From Fimbriimonas ginsengisoli Gsoil 348 (lineage in GTDB: Bacteria > Armatimonadota > Fimbriimonadia > Fimbriimonadales > Fimbriimonadaceae), in NCBI GenBank assembly GCA_945881865.1, contig CAMCVK010000007.1, positions 108,997 through 172,996 on the forward strand: a stretch of DNA of 64,000 nucleotides, read 5' to 3'. Under the pieces are notes generated by a model. It was given only the letters and a program-made list of their open reading frames with translations. It ran no database searches and was not told the DNA's origin. The translations under genes were made by a program, and so were the position numbers. Each line of letters begins with the position of its first letter. Positions within the stretch are counted from its first letter, which is position 1. Positions 33,971 through 45,299 of the stretch are shown one piece after another.

Positions 33971-36688
33971 TTAAGGCTTTGCCGTGCTAACGATCCTCTG
34001 GATCAATCGGATACGACCTTCATCGCCAACCAAAATGTCGCCATTTTGAAGCGAGTGAATGCTCCGGATGTTTCGGAACTGAGCCGTCCTCCCGGTGCCT
34101 TCTGCAGTACCGGCGACTCCCGTCCCGGCGACGCTTTGTACGCCGTTTCCAAACCGGCGAATGACCTGGTTCGTACGATCTCCGATGTAGAAGGTGTTCG
34201 ACGAATCAACCGTAATCGCGGACGGATTCTGGAACTTGGCGCTTAAAGGAATGGACGCATCTCCGTAACCAGCAACGGACCCGGCCACGGTGGTCGTGGT
34301 TCCGGACGTTTCAACCCGTCGAATACGGTGAGCGCTCGAATCCACAACAAAGAGGAACCCGTCCGGCGCCAAGGTAAGAGCAAGCGGAAGGCTAAAGCGG
34401 GCGCTTGGCCCGGTTCCATCCACCGTACCAGCGGCCGGCGTGGTTACCGTGCCGTCACCGGCTGCCGTTAGTACCTGCCAGCTTGCGGCCAACCGTCGGT
34501 TAAAGCCGATCGCGGATAGGCTTCGAACGCGCTTACCTAGGCCCTCCGTAACGAACAACTGACCGTCCCCGGTTCGAACGATTCCAGTGAGATCGTTAAA
34601 TCGAGAACCGTCTCCCGTGCTGCCGTTCGCGAAACCGGCCGTGTTGGTTAGCCCCGCGATTGTGGATACCGTATAGGATGCGGCGGAGGCCGAATCTCCC
34701 AATGTGACACCGTTCCCGTCTTGTTCATCGAAGTCAGCCCGGAACTCTATGCGCAGCACTGTGTTCTTTTGCGACACGTAAATCGTCTTGCCGTCCGGCT
34801 CGCAAGCAATACCCGTGGGACTCGTGAGCAGGGCGACATCACCTCGGCCGTCGGTGAATCCGGGGACTCCCGGTCGACCGGCGATGGTTGTGACGTTTCC
34901 GGAAGCAGAGATTCGGCGGACGGCATGGTTATCGGCATCCGCAACGAAGATTGTTCCGTTTTCTGCACTAGTAATGCCAGACACCGATCGGAAAGCGGCC
35001 GAAGCAAGAGGTCCATCCGCGAAGCCAGGATCTGCCCCAGCGAAACCGCGGACTCGGACGTTCGGAGACCCACCGGGGTTCGTCGGTCCTCCGTTCGAAA
35101 CCGCATCGGGCGGCGCGAGCAAGCTCGTACCCGCCTCGACCTCAACCGTAAAGCTGAACGCCGTGATTCCGCTCGGAACGATAAAGTCCCAGTTGCCTAC
35201 GGCCGTTGCAACTCCGCTGGCGAGCGTAGCCGGAGTCGCAACCTCGATCACCGGGGTGCGGCCGTCGCCGCCCGGAACGTACGTCGTCGGATTAGCAAGT
35301 CGTGGCTTCTCGGCAGTGCTGATTCCACCAGTTGGGATATCAACCGGGAAGTTCGAGCCGGTCGAGACGATTCTGCGTAGCCGATTGTTGCCTTCATCGG
35401 CAATAAGAAGTTGACCGTTATCCGCGAAGTTAACTCCGGTCGGGCTGCTTAGGCGAACCAAGCTACCTTCTCCGTCCGTAAATCCTGCCGTTCCGTTCCC
35501 GGCAATGGTGGCAAAAAGCCAATTCGGTGCCGAACCCGGGGTTGAACCAGGCCTCAATTGCGCCTGTCGAATCCGGTGATTCCCGGTATCAGCCACGTAC
35601 AAAGTTCCAAACCGCAACGACACGTCTCGCGGCCCGGAGAATTGAACCAAATCACCAGTTCCATCCAGGAAGCCGAGGCTGCCCATGTTAACCGTCTGCC
35701 CCCCAGATATAACCCGAATCGAATTTGCGCCCGTATTGGCGATCACAGTTATCCCACCTTCCCTCGCAATACCCCGCGGATTGGTAAGGCCGGTGGCTAA
35801 AGTGGTAACTCCGGAAGCGTTTGGGTTATTGATAGTGCTTTGGATCGTTCGCGCAGTCCCCGCGCCGCTGTCTGTGGACACTAGGGTGATCTGACTCGTA
35901 CTTTCAGAACTAAGCGCGAGACCGGACGGCGAGTTGAACGTTGATGCTGCCAACGTATTATTATCCGTTCCGGCAGCTCCGGTCCCGGAAAACGTTTCAA
36001 CGGAAAAATTCGTAAGGAGAACGCGCTTGATGCGGTTGGTTCCCGCTTCTGCGAAGAAAAGCGATTCCCTGTTCTCGAAAACTTTCGAGTACGCGAGGCC
36101 CCTTGGCTGACTCAAACCTGTAACAATCGTGGAGACCACCCCATTTTTCAATCGGCGAATGGTGCCGTCGTTTACGGTGAAGTAGATTGATCCGTTGTTG
36201 TCAGAAACAACCGCCTGCGGCGCTGCGAAACTCGACGAACCGGCCGGGCCGTCACCTCCCCCCGTCGTTCCATCACCCGCGATCGAAAGAATGTTGTGCA
36301 GTGGGCGCAGATCGGTTGCGACCGAAGTGACGTTCGCGAAGTTCCGGAACTGTAACTTCAAGGGGCCAACCATGGTTTCCTGGCTGGTGTTCTTAAGCGA
36401 AACGGCGAGGCGCCTTCGTCCCAAAGCTCCCTCGTTGATGAGGCTACTTGAGAAAAATTGGACCGAACTCCCGGCGAAAACGGTCCGGCTCGACGGCTTC
36501 AGCTCAGTGATCCGAACGGCGCCGGTTTCGACGTTGACATCAAAGCGTGCCGTTCCAGATTCGAGCGGGGCGGGAGGCACGGGCTGCTCGTTCACGGCTA
36601 TGCCACTGCCATTCGAACCGCCGCATCCGGCCATGACAACCGCCGCTGCGAGAGCAGAGGGAAAATGATAACGGGCTAAGTGTCGCAT
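33971..36688 (-). CDS. NHL-repeat beta-propeller lipoprotein
   Basis: 905 aa from ATG 36688. The signal ends in the lipobox MAGC (Cys22). A short N-terminal Ig-like part is followed by many NHL-type blades with the recurring pattern 'sPtGva-d-nG-lyVaDtgNhrIR', e.g. FGTLYVADTGNHRIRQ, GQLLIADEGNNRLRRI, GTIFVADADNHAVRRIS, GFLFVVDSSAHRIRRVE; linkers contain IAGDG or VAGTGVAGTAEG. Function is probably binding at the cell surface. A CATACT box ends seven bases before the ATG (leaderless). The gene sits inside a split 5S-like unit: its 5' side abuts a half copy at 36787 and its stop lies on the 3' half at 33968. GC looks lower than in housekeeping genes. Confidence 0.82.
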   Translation of the reverse strand: MRHLARYHFPSALAAAVVMAGCGGSNGSGIAVNEQPVPPAPLESGTARFDVNVETGAVRITELKPSSRTVFAGSSVQFFSSSLINEGALGRRRLAVSLKNTSQETMVGPLKLQFRNFANVTSVATDLRPLHNILSIAGDGTTGGGDGPAGSSSFAAPQAVVSDNNGSIYFTVNDGTIRRLKNGVVSTIVTGLSQPRGLAYSKVFENRESLFFAEAGTNRIKRVLLTNFSVETFSGTGAAGTDNNTLAASTFNSPSGLALSSESTSQITLVSTDSGAGTARTIQSTINNPNASGVTTLATGLTNPRGIAREGGITVIANTGANSIRVISGGQTVNMGSLGFLDGTGDLVQFSGPRDVSLRFGTLYVADTGNHRIRQAQLRPGSTPGSAPNWLFATIAGNGTAGFTDGEGSLVRLSSPTGVNFADNGQLLIADEGNNRLRRIVSTGSNFPVDIPTGGISTAEKPRLANPTTYVPGGDGRTPVIEVATPATLASGVATAVGNWDFIVPSGITAFSFTVEVEAGTSLLAPPDAVSNGGPTNPGGSPNVRVRGFAGADPGFADGPLASAAFRSVSGITSAENGTIFVADADNHAVRRISASGNVTTIAGRPGVPGFTDGRGDVALLTSPTGIACEPDGKTIYVSQKNTVLRIEFRADFDEQDGNGVTLGDSASAASYTVSTIAGLTNTAGFANGSTGDGSRFNDLTGIVRTGDGQLFVTEGLGKRVRSLSAIGFNRRLAASWQVLTAAGDGTVTTPAAGTVDGTGPSARFSLPLALTLAPDGFLFVVDSSAHRIRRVETSGTTTTVAGSVAGYGDASIPLSAKFQNPSAITVDSSNTFYIGDRTNQVIRRFGNGVQSVAGTGVAGTAEGTGRTAQFRNIRSIHSLQNGDILVGDEGRIRLIQRIVSTAKP

Positions 36689-36695
36689 TGTGGCC

Positions 36696-36701
36696 AGTAT
36701 G
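36696..36701 (-). promoter_or_regulatory. -10 box for leaderless NHL gene
   Basis: CATACT on the minus strand, seven bases before ATG 36688. Confidence 0.45.
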
Positions 36702-36786
36702 CCACGACTAGTCGGCGAGCGCAACCTTCTTGGCTCCTTGTGGATCGAAGGAAATTGCCGGCTCCCGGGGCCCGGATCCGTAGCCC

Positions 36787-36842
36787 ACGCCAAAGTTCGG
36801 CGCTGTGGGATGGGAACGGGTGTAACCTAGAATTTCGGGCAC
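36787..36842 (-). pseudogene. Half 5S-like copy (P3)
   Basis: Minus strand: GTGCCCGAAATTCTAGGTTA, CACCCGTTCCCATCCCACAG, CGCCGAACTTTGGCG. It matches the 5' half of copies P1 and P2 and stops where the NHL gene upstream region begins. Confidence 0.65.
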
Positions 36843-36847
36843 TAAAA

Positions 36848-36869
36848 AAGCCGACCTTTCGGTCGGCTT
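36848..36869 (-). terminator. Intrinsic terminator copy T3
   Basis: AAGCCGACC-GAAA-GGTCGGCTT followed by TTTTAG on the minus strand; identical to T1, T2 and T5. Confidence 0.8.
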
Positions 36870-36878
36870 CTTAGATTT

Positions 36879-36990
36879 ATACCGGGCAGCGCGCTTATCT
36901 GACGAGACCCACGGGCCTGGTAGGTTCCGCCGGCGGGGAGCTTAACTGCTCGCCAAAGTCCGGCGCGGTGGGATGGGAACGGGTGTGACC
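36879..36990 (-). pseudogene. 5S-like copy (P2) without helix I 5' strand
   Basis: Minus strand begins GGTCACACCCGTTCCCATCC and ends TCGTCAGATAAGCGCGCTGCCCGGTA, quoted in pieces: CTCGTCAGATAAGC and GCGCTGCCCGGTA, identical to the 5S gene. The middle differs: an inserted ACCGCGCCGGACTTTGGCG hairpin replaces the loop C bases GAACACGG. The 5' strand that would pair with GCCCGG is missing, so it is probably not a working 5S. Confidence 0.65.
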
Positions 36991-37009
36991 TAGAACTTCG
37001 GGCACTAAG

Positions 37010-37031
37010 AAGCCGACCTTTCAGTCGGCTT
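37010..37031 (-). terminator. Intrinsic terminator copy T4 (one mismatch)
   Basis: AAGCCGACT-GAAA-GGTCGGCTT on the minus strand; the T-run is interrupted (TTCTTAG), so it is probably weaker than the other copies. Confidence 0.65.
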
Positions 37032-37040
37032 CTTAGATTT

Positions 37041-37180
37041 ACATCGGGAAGAGGGCTTATCTGACGAGGCCGAATCGATCTCGTCCAAGTGGCCTGACGA
37101 CTTCCACCGCCCCGACAAGCCGGAGTGGAGCTTAACTGCTCGCCAAAGTTCGGCGCTGTGGGATGGGAACGGGTGTGACC
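37041..37180 (-). pseudogene. 5S-like copy (P1) without helix I 5' strand
   Basis: Same plan as P2: GGTCACACCCGTTCCCATCC, ACAGCGCCGAACTTTGGCG insertion, AGCAGTTAAGCTCC, GTCGTCAGGCC, CTCGTCAGATAAGC. The 3' end is worn (CTTCCCGATGTA instead of GCTGCCCGGTATA). It lies directly downstream of the 5S gene and its terminator. Confidence 0.65.
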
Positions 37181-37200
37181 TAGAATTTCAGGCACTAAAA

Positions 37201-37222
37201 AAGCCGACCTTTCGGTCGGCTT
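37201..37222 (-). terminator. Intrinsic terminator of the 23S-5S operon (T5)
   Basis: AAGCCGACC-GAAA-GGTCGGCTT followed by TTTTTAG on the minus strand, ten bases past the 5S 3' end. Confidence 0.85.
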
Positions 37223-37232
37223 CTTAGATTTA

Positions 37233-37352
37233 TACCGGGCAGCGCGCTTATCTGACGAGGCCCTACGGCCTGACTACTTCCGCCGCTGTGGAGCTTAACT
37301 GCCGTGTTCGGGATGGGAACGGGTGTGACCTCCACGCCATGGCCACCCGGAA
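37233..37352 (-). rRNA. rrf: 5S ribosomal RNA
   Basis: About 120 nt. Helix I pairs CCGGG near the 5' end (TTTCCGGGTGGCC) with CCCGG at the 3' end (CGCTGCCCGGTA). The conserved core is present: GGTCACACCCGTTCCCATCC, CGAACACGGCAGTTAAGCTC. It is separated from 23S by about 78 bp and followed by terminator T5. Ends are judged from helix I pairing and may be off by a few bases. This is the only copy in the array with both helix I strands. Confidence 0.9.
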
Positions 37353-37371
37353 ATGGGTAGCGCTAAGTGCG

Positions 37372-37428
37372 CTTTGATAGTTGCACATGGTTTGATTAGA
37401 AGCATAATCGAAAACTCTTGGAGCGGAG
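37372..37428 (-). other. 3' arm of the 23S precursor processing stem
   Basis: Reads on the plus strand CTTTGATAGTTGCAC..TTTGATTAGAAG..TAATCGA..CTCTTG; its reverse complement recurs just upstream of the mature 23S 5' end at 40381-40438. The two arms would form a stem of about 55 bp in the precursor, the kind of stem cut by RNase III. Confidence 0.8.
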
Positions 37429-37429
37429 C

Positions 37430-40376
<2,947 letters not shown>

Positions 40377-40380
40377 TTCT

Positions 40381-40438
40381 CTCGCTCTCAAGAGTGCTCG
40401 ATTACACTTCTAATCAAACCGCTATGCAACTGTCAAAG
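40381..40438 (-). other. 5' arm of the 23S precursor processing stem
   Basis: Plus strand CTCTCAAGAG..CGATTACACTTCTAATCAAACC..GCAACTGTCAAAG (blocks, with small gaps); near-perfect reverse complement of 37372-37428, at similar distance from the mature end. Confidence 0.8.
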
Positions 40439-40489
40439 TTCGCTTTTCGCTAGTCGTTTTGGCTTGTTTTGCCTCAGCGACAGTTGAAT

Positions 40490-40518
40490 ATGATACCGAA
40501 GCGGGGGGGCTATGTCAA
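40490..40518 (-). promoter_or_regulatory. Strong promoter of the 23S-5S operon
   Basis: Minus strand TTGACA (40518-40513), 17-bp spacer, TATCAT (40495-40490): perfect -35 and near-consensus -10. Transcription would start near 40483, about 45 nt before the processing stem. The spacer holds an unusual run of seven Cs. Confidence 0.8.
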
Positions 40519-40634
40519 GGGTCCGTTAAGGTTTTCTTGAAAATTGTCCAAATAGGTTCAAAACACCCCGCCAGAACGTATCTACTCTTTGCGCCCCAAC
40601 CAAGCAAGGCGACCTTGCAGCCAGTCTGCACCCC

Positions 40635-40663
40635 TTGCGCAAACCGGTTTAGTCGGATATCAT
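40635..40663 (+). promoter_or_regulatory. Promoter of the giant propeller gene (leaderless)
   Basis: TTGCGC (40635-40640), 17-bp spacer, TATCAT (40658-40663); seven bases then separate it from ATG 40671, so the transcript starts at the codon. It is divergent from the rRNA promoter, about 115 bp away. Confidence 0.6.
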
Positions 40664-40670
40664 GGTCCCT

Positions 40671-43600
40671 ATGAACCGTTTCGGGCTCGGGCTCCTCGGC
40701 CTTCTTCTCATTGCATTCCTTGGGGTTGCCACCCTTAACTGGCAAAAACCTGCACCGCAGACAAGAGCGGAGGCGGGAGAACGTGAAGAAGACCCCCGGG
40801 GCATCTTGGAGTTCCGCTACCGCTTCTGGAAGGATGAGAATGGGAACGTGCCCGAGGGTGCCTTCGCCCGCGCCGTACGGCAGATGGAGATCCTCGCCGA
40901 AGACTCCCCCAGCCGACGATTCATCCCGAACAAGTGGAACCAGCTCGGCCCCATCAACATTCCCGGTCGAACCCGTTGCGTAGTTCCCCACCCAGGCAAG
41001 CCGGGCGTTATGCTGCAAGCGACCGCCGGCGGAGGCATCTGGCGCACCGAAAACGACGGGAAGAACTGGACGGCCGTCCAGAACTTCAACATGAACCTCT
41101 CGGTGAGCTTCCTCGCCGCCGACCCGAATAACCCGAACTTCGTGCTGGCCGGAACCGGCGAGCCATTCGCGAACCTAGATGCGATTCGCGGGATCGGACT
41201 GTACTACTCCACGAATTTTGGAAAAACATGGACCCCAGTTCCTGTGACCGAGTTCATGGGAGACGTTGCCCAAATTCGGTATCGACTGGATGGCAAGGTA
41301 TGGGTTGCGGCGGGACGAGGCGCGTTCCTCGCCGATTCGTGGAAAGGACCCTACGTCCGGCAAACGGGCACCGAGGTGTTCTACAGCATCGCAATGAATC
41401 CCGCCAAGGAAGACGAAGTCTTGATCGCGGGGAACTCGGGGGTTTACCGGCGGCGACTAGATACCGAAGCCTGGACGAAGATTGAAGCCGAGATTCCGGC
41501 CGGGCGAAAGTCGGTCGCTTGGGCAAACTCAGACACCGACTATGCCTATGTGCTGTGGGGAACGGAGTTCCTCCAAAACAAGGCCAAGGTGTTTCGTAGC
41601 AGCGACCGCGCGGAAACGTTCGCGCTTGTCTCCGGCGACAACCCACCAAACTCGGACTGGTACAGCAACTTCCTCTGGATCAATCCTACGAATCCGTTCC
41701 ACATCATGGCCTGCGGGGCGTTCATGTTCAACAGCCTGGACGGCGGCGCGACCTGGACCCTCGTCGCGAACGGCATGCACGCCGATGTCCATTACGTCGC
41801 GAACCGGCAAGACTTTGGGCTCTCGAGCCAGGTCTATGTCTGTACGGATGGCGGCCTTTACGGTGGGCAGACGCCGCTAGAGCCCGGCCAAGACCAGCCT
41901 TTCACCAGCCTTAACGCCATCATGGCCAGCACCCAGGTGTATGGCATTGCGGCCAACAGCAATACGAACAAGATTTACGCCGGAACCCAGGACAACGGGA
42001 CCTTCCGGCTCGACGATAACGATTCGGTGGCCAAGTCAATCGGCGGCGGTGACGGCGGCTATGTAGCCATCAGCCCGTTCTTTCCGAAGGTCGTGATGTT
42101 CCAGACCCAGTATTTGGATCTGTATCTCAGTAAGGACAACGGCGCGACGGCGACCAAAATCACGACCGGCCTTGTCACGGGGCAGGGGAACCAGCCGTTC
42201 TTCTCGCCGATGGCGTTCGACGACGGGAATCAGAGCTATGCGTTCGTGATCGGAATGGACATCTACCGCTGCGCGAACATTCTTTCCATCCTTCCAACGT
42301 GGGCGGGAATGGGTGCGCCGGTCGCGCCGACCGCCATGGGCCTTGCCGTTCGCGATGCCAACGATGCCAATGTCCCGGATATCTGGATAGGTGGCGGAGA
42401 CGGCCGCCTCTACACAACGAAAGATCGTTACAAGGCGACCCCGACCTGGACGGCGATTGACAACAACACTCCCGCCAAAAATCCGCTTCCCGACCGCTCA
42501 ATCAGCAGCATTACGGTTGGCAGAAACGACCCGAACACCGTCATTGTCACCTTTGGCGGGTTCGCAGCGGGCAACATCTGGGCCAGCCGAGATCGGGGCG
42601 CAACTTGGGCAAACATCTCAGGCGGTGGGTTCCCGTCGACACCGGTCTACTCGGTCTTTCAAGACCGAAACGACCCGAACTTTTTGCACGCGGCAACGGA
42701 AGTCGGCATCGTGTACAGCGTGAACTTCGGCCGATCTTGGGTTGTCGAGGCCAAGTACATGATCGGAGCGTGCGTCTGGCAGCTCACGTCCTACGGCAAC
42801 CGACCCGAACTTGTGGCCGGAACTCACGGCCGCGGCATTTGGTCCACCATTCCGATCGCGCCGAAGTCCATCGCGCCGGAGGTGTTGGAAGACGAAGACA
42901 CGAAGGCGATCATGACGGTCACGCTGACCGCCCCGGCGCCGGCCGACGGTGCCAACGTGAGCCTTTCGTCGGATAGCAGATCACTGCTCACGGTTCCCTC
43001 CCTCGTTACGGTTCCGCCGTTCCAGCGGTCGGTCTCGTTCTATGCTAAGACCGGCTCCGCCAGTGATGTACGCACCGCCAACGTCACCGCGTTCTACTCC
43101 GGCTTAATCGCCACCCAACAGGTTATGGTTCGGCCCACGCCCAGCATTCTGTCGTTCCTCGCGAATCCGGGGACCGTCATCGGCGGCGAGCCGTCCTCAA
43201 TTCGCCTGACGCTGGAGGCACCACCGCAGTTGAAGACGGCGGAATTCTTCACTCTCTTCAACGAACCCAGTGCCGGGCGAGTCGAAAACGGCGCAACCTT
43301 CCAGATTCGAAAAGGGACGTCCAGCCAGAGCCTGCCCATCACCACCTTCCCCGTTGCCAAGCGAACATTCGCCAAGATTTCTGTGCTCCAGCGCGGCAGC
43401 TACCGCGAAGAATTCCTGACGATCCTGCCGCCAAGGGTCACCCAGTTTGGTTTGACCCCGTCGTCGGTGAAGGGCGGGTCGGCGACCACCGTGATGGGCA
43501 ACGTGAGTCTGAGCCACCCGGCGCCGCCGGGCGGAATGGACGTGAAATTGGTGAGCTCCAACCCTGCGGTTGCCAAGGTGCAGCCCGCGGTCACCGTTTC

Positions 43601-44315
43601 GGGCGGCCAATATGGTGCCTCGTTCCCGGTCACTCACTTCCCTACCGGCACGCAAAAGAATGTGCAGATTACGGCCAGCACCGACTCGAACGCGATGAAT
43701 ACGCTGTTGACGGTCGAGGCTTCGGATCTGGAATCCATCACCCTTTCGGCAGCCGAAACCGAAGGCGGCGCGGGTTTCAAGATCACGGGCCGAGTCAGCC
43801 TATTTAGCCCGGCCGGACCGAACGGCGCGCTGGTGTTGCTCTCGCAGTCTCCGGCCGGAATTCTGACGATTCCCAGTAGCGTCACGGTGATTCCAAACGC
43901 AACATCCGCAACGTTCAGCTTCTACGCAAAGTCCGTGCCGTTGACGACGTTCTGCAAAGTTTCGGCGAAGTACGGCGCCTCGACGCTAGACGCCGAATTC
44001 AAAGTCTGGCCGGCACTGGTGAAGACGTTTGTTCTGAACCGATCGTCCGTGGTTGGCGGCGCGGCGGTCTCGGTGACGGGAACGGTGACGCTCGGCTCGC
44101 CGGCATCTCCGGGAGGGCAAATCGTGGAGTTCCTCAGCTTCGACGAGACGGCGGCGAAGCCGGCGGTGACCAGCATCACGATTCCAGCCGGACAGCGAGT
44201 TGGCTACGTCCGCATCAACCATTTCCGGGTTGGCGCGGCGCGCCAGGTTAGAATCCTGTCCTCGACCGGCCTCGGCCCCGACCGCGAGGCCATCCTCACG
44301 GTGAACCCGGGGTAA
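40671..44315 (+). CDS. Large secreted protein: BNR/sortilin-like propeller plus five Ig-like repeats
   Basis: 1214 aa from ATG 40671 (an ATG nine bases earlier lies in the promoter). A signal anchor (GLGLLGLLLIAFLGVATL) is followed by a propeller of about 640 residues with Asp-box type turns: WRTENDGKNWTAV, STNFGKTWTPV, FNSLDGGATWTLV, LSKDNGATATKI, ASRDRGATWANI, SVNFGRSWVVE. Then come five related domains of about 95 residues, each starting like 'PSSVVGGaavtgtVtLssPAPpGG'. Proteins with this plan are extracellular binding or glycan-processing proteins; no catalytic residues can be named. Monocistronic, divergent from the 23S operon. Confidence 0.85.
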   Translation: MNRFGLGLLGLLLIAFLGVATLNWQKPAPQTRAEAGEREEDPRGILEFRYRFWKDENGNVPEGAFARAVRQMEILAEDSPSRRFIPNKWNQLGPINIPGRTRCVVPHPGKPGVMLQATAGGGIWRTENDGKNWTAVQNFNMNLSVSFLAADPNNPNFVLAGTGEPFANLDAIRGIGLYYSTNFGKTWTPVPVTEFMGDVAQIRYRLDGKVWVAAGRGAFLADSWKGPYVRQTGTEVFYSIAMNPAKEDEVLIAGNSGVYRRRLDTEAWTKIEAEIPAGRKSVAWANSDTDYAYVLWGTEFLQNKAKVFRSSDRAETFALVSGDNPPNSDWYSNFLWINPTNPFHIMACGAFMFNSLDGGATWTLVANGMHADVHYVANRQDFGLSSQVYVCTDGGLYGGQTPLEPGQDQPFTSLNAIMASTQVYGIAANSNTNKIYAGTQDNGTFRLDDNDSVAKSIGGGDGGYVAISPFFPKVVMFQTQYLDLYLSKDNGATATKITTGLVTGQGNQPFFSPMAFDDGNQSYAFVIGMDIYRCANILSILPTWAGMGAPVAPTAMGLAVRDANDANVPDIWIGGGDGRLYTTKDRYKATPTWTAIDNNTPAKNPLPDRSISSITVGRNDPNTVIVTFGGFAAGNIWASRDRGATWANISGGGFPSTPVYSVFQDRNDPNFLHAATEVGIVYSVNFGRSWVVEAKYMIGACVWQLTSYGNRPELVAGTHGRGIWSTIPIAPKSIAPEVLEDEDTKAIMTVTLTAPAPADGANVSLSSDSRSLLTVPSLVTVPPFQRSVSFYAKTGSASDVRTANVTAFYSGLIATQQVMVRPTPSILSFLANPGTVIGGEPSSIRLTLEAPPQLKTAEFFTLFNEPSAGRVENGATFQIRKGTSSQSLPITTFPVAKRTFAKISVLQRGSYREEFLTILPPRVTQFGLTPSSVKGGSATTVMGNVSLSHPAPPGGMDVKLVSSNPAVAKVQPAVTVSGGQYGASFPVTHFPTGTQKNVQITASTDSNAMNTLLTVEASDLESITLSAAETEGGAGFKITGRVSLFSPAGPNGALVLLSQSPAGILTIPSSVTVIPNATSATFSFYAKSVPLTTFCKVSAKYGASTLDAEFKVWPALVKTFVLNRSSVVGGAAVSVTGTVTLGSPASPGGQIVEFLSFDETAAKPAVTSITIPAGQRVGYVRINHFRVGAARQVRILSSTGLGPDREAILTVNPG

Positions 44316-44343
44316 GGCGTCATTTGGAGCGGCGTTAGCGCGA

Positions 44344-44826
44344 TTAGCTTGCTGGCGGGGTGGAATCCGCCAGCAAGCCAGCCTGCACTTTTCGGTCCCA
44401 ACGAAGTTCGTTGGAGTACATGCCGAGCCTGGCCCCCAGCACTCCCAAGATAAGGGCGAAGGGAGCCAGATAAAGTGCCAGTGCGATTGCGACAACTGAT
44501 CCCATTACGGTGCAAGCGAAGACAAGCCAGAAGACGAGCGTAATCGCGAGGGAATGAAGCGTGTCGACCAGGCGAACATCGGCCCAGATGCCGAGGATCA
44601 AAGTCGAAATGTAGCCGAGCGCAAACGGCACCAACGCCAGCCTAAGTGCGCCAATAGGTGAGTAGCCGGGCCAGCCATCTAACAAGAGGAACCAGCCTGT
44701 AAAGACGGTCGGGGCGCTGGTAAGAACTGCTGCGAGCCAGATCACGCGCTTGGGCACCGGGCGATACCGCCTCAGGTTGGCCGCGTGGGCCAGCTTTAGT
44801 TCGTCGTCGGGCGGTTCCAGCAGCAT
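44344..44826 (-). CDS. Tandem membrane-protein paralogue 4
   Basis: 160 aa from ATG 44826 (MLLEPPDDELKLAHAAN). Three to four hydrophobic segments. The family pattern of this four-gene array is: 'AHaANlxRyrpVPkrviWLaavL' near the start, 'LSTvILGIWADVRFvDTLhslAI' in the middle, and 'LGaRLGMYsNELRWDRKV' at the end. The end here (GMYSNELRWDRKV) matches paralogue 1 rather than its neighbours 2 and 3. Five bases separate it from paralogue 3. Family unknown to me. Confidence 0.75.
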   Translation of the reverse strand: MLLEPPDDELKLAHAANLRRYRPVPKRVIWLAAVLTSAPTVFTGWFLLLDGWPGYSPIGALRLALVPFALGYISTLILGIWADVRLVDTLHSLAITLVFWLVFACTVMGSVVAIALALYLAPFALILGVLGARLGMYSNELRWDRKVQAGLLADSTPPAS

Positions 44827-44830
44827 GTTG

Positions 44831-45295
44831 TCACTCCCCAAAAACGACAGGCAACAGCCCGCCGCTTACCTTTCGGTCCCAGCGGATGCGGTTGGCATAC
44901 ATGCCGAGGCGCGACCCGAGGAACCCCAGCCCGGCGACCAAAAGTAAAGCATCCTCAAATTCGTTTGGGCCGGTTCTCGCGTAAATGACGGCAAAGCCTG
45001 ACAAGAGCGGGATGGCGAGGGCGTAAAGCGTTTCGTCAAAACGAACGTCGGCCCAGATGCCGAGGATTACAGTAGAAATATAACCGATAGCGAATGGAGC
45101 AAATGCTTGCCAAAACAACGCTTCATGCGGATTATGAACCCAGGCCATATCTGTGAGCCCCATCGCGGCACCAATCGCAAATACTCCATGCAGGACTCCA
45201 ACGAGCAGAATCACGCCCTTGGGCACCGGGCGATACCGGGCCACGTTGGCCGCATGGGCCGATTTCAGTTCGCTATCGGGCGGTTCCAGCAGCAT
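44831..45295 (-). CDS. Tandem membrane-protein paralogue 3
   Basis: 154 aa from ATG 45295 (MLLEPPDSELKSAHAAN); a longer frame upstream runs into the previous gene. Hydrophobic segments near 25-45, 60-80 and 95-130. The N-terminus is nearly identical to paralogue 4, while the C-terminus (GMYANRIRWDRKVSGGLLPVVF) is nearly identical to paralogue 2, indicating exchange between copies. Four bases follow the stop of paralogue 2. Confidence 0.75.
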   Translation of the reverse strand: MLLEPPDSELKSAHAANVARYRPVPKGVILLVGVLHGVFAIGAAMGLTDMAWVHNPHEALFWQAFAPFAIGYISTVILGIWADVRFDETLYALAIPLLSGFAVIYARTGPNEFEDALLLVAGLGFLGSRLGMYANRIRWDRKVSGGLLPVVFGE

Positions 45296-45299
45296 GCTT

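Noticed and set aside
36195..36679. Plus-strand frames of 157 and 73 codons
   Set aside because: Antisense to the NHL lipoprotein gene; no start signal.
28972..37352. Classical integron or insertion sequence behind the 5S-derived repeats
   Set aside because: No integrase or transposase gene, no attC-like sites and no target-site duplications could be seen; the array is described only by what is visible.
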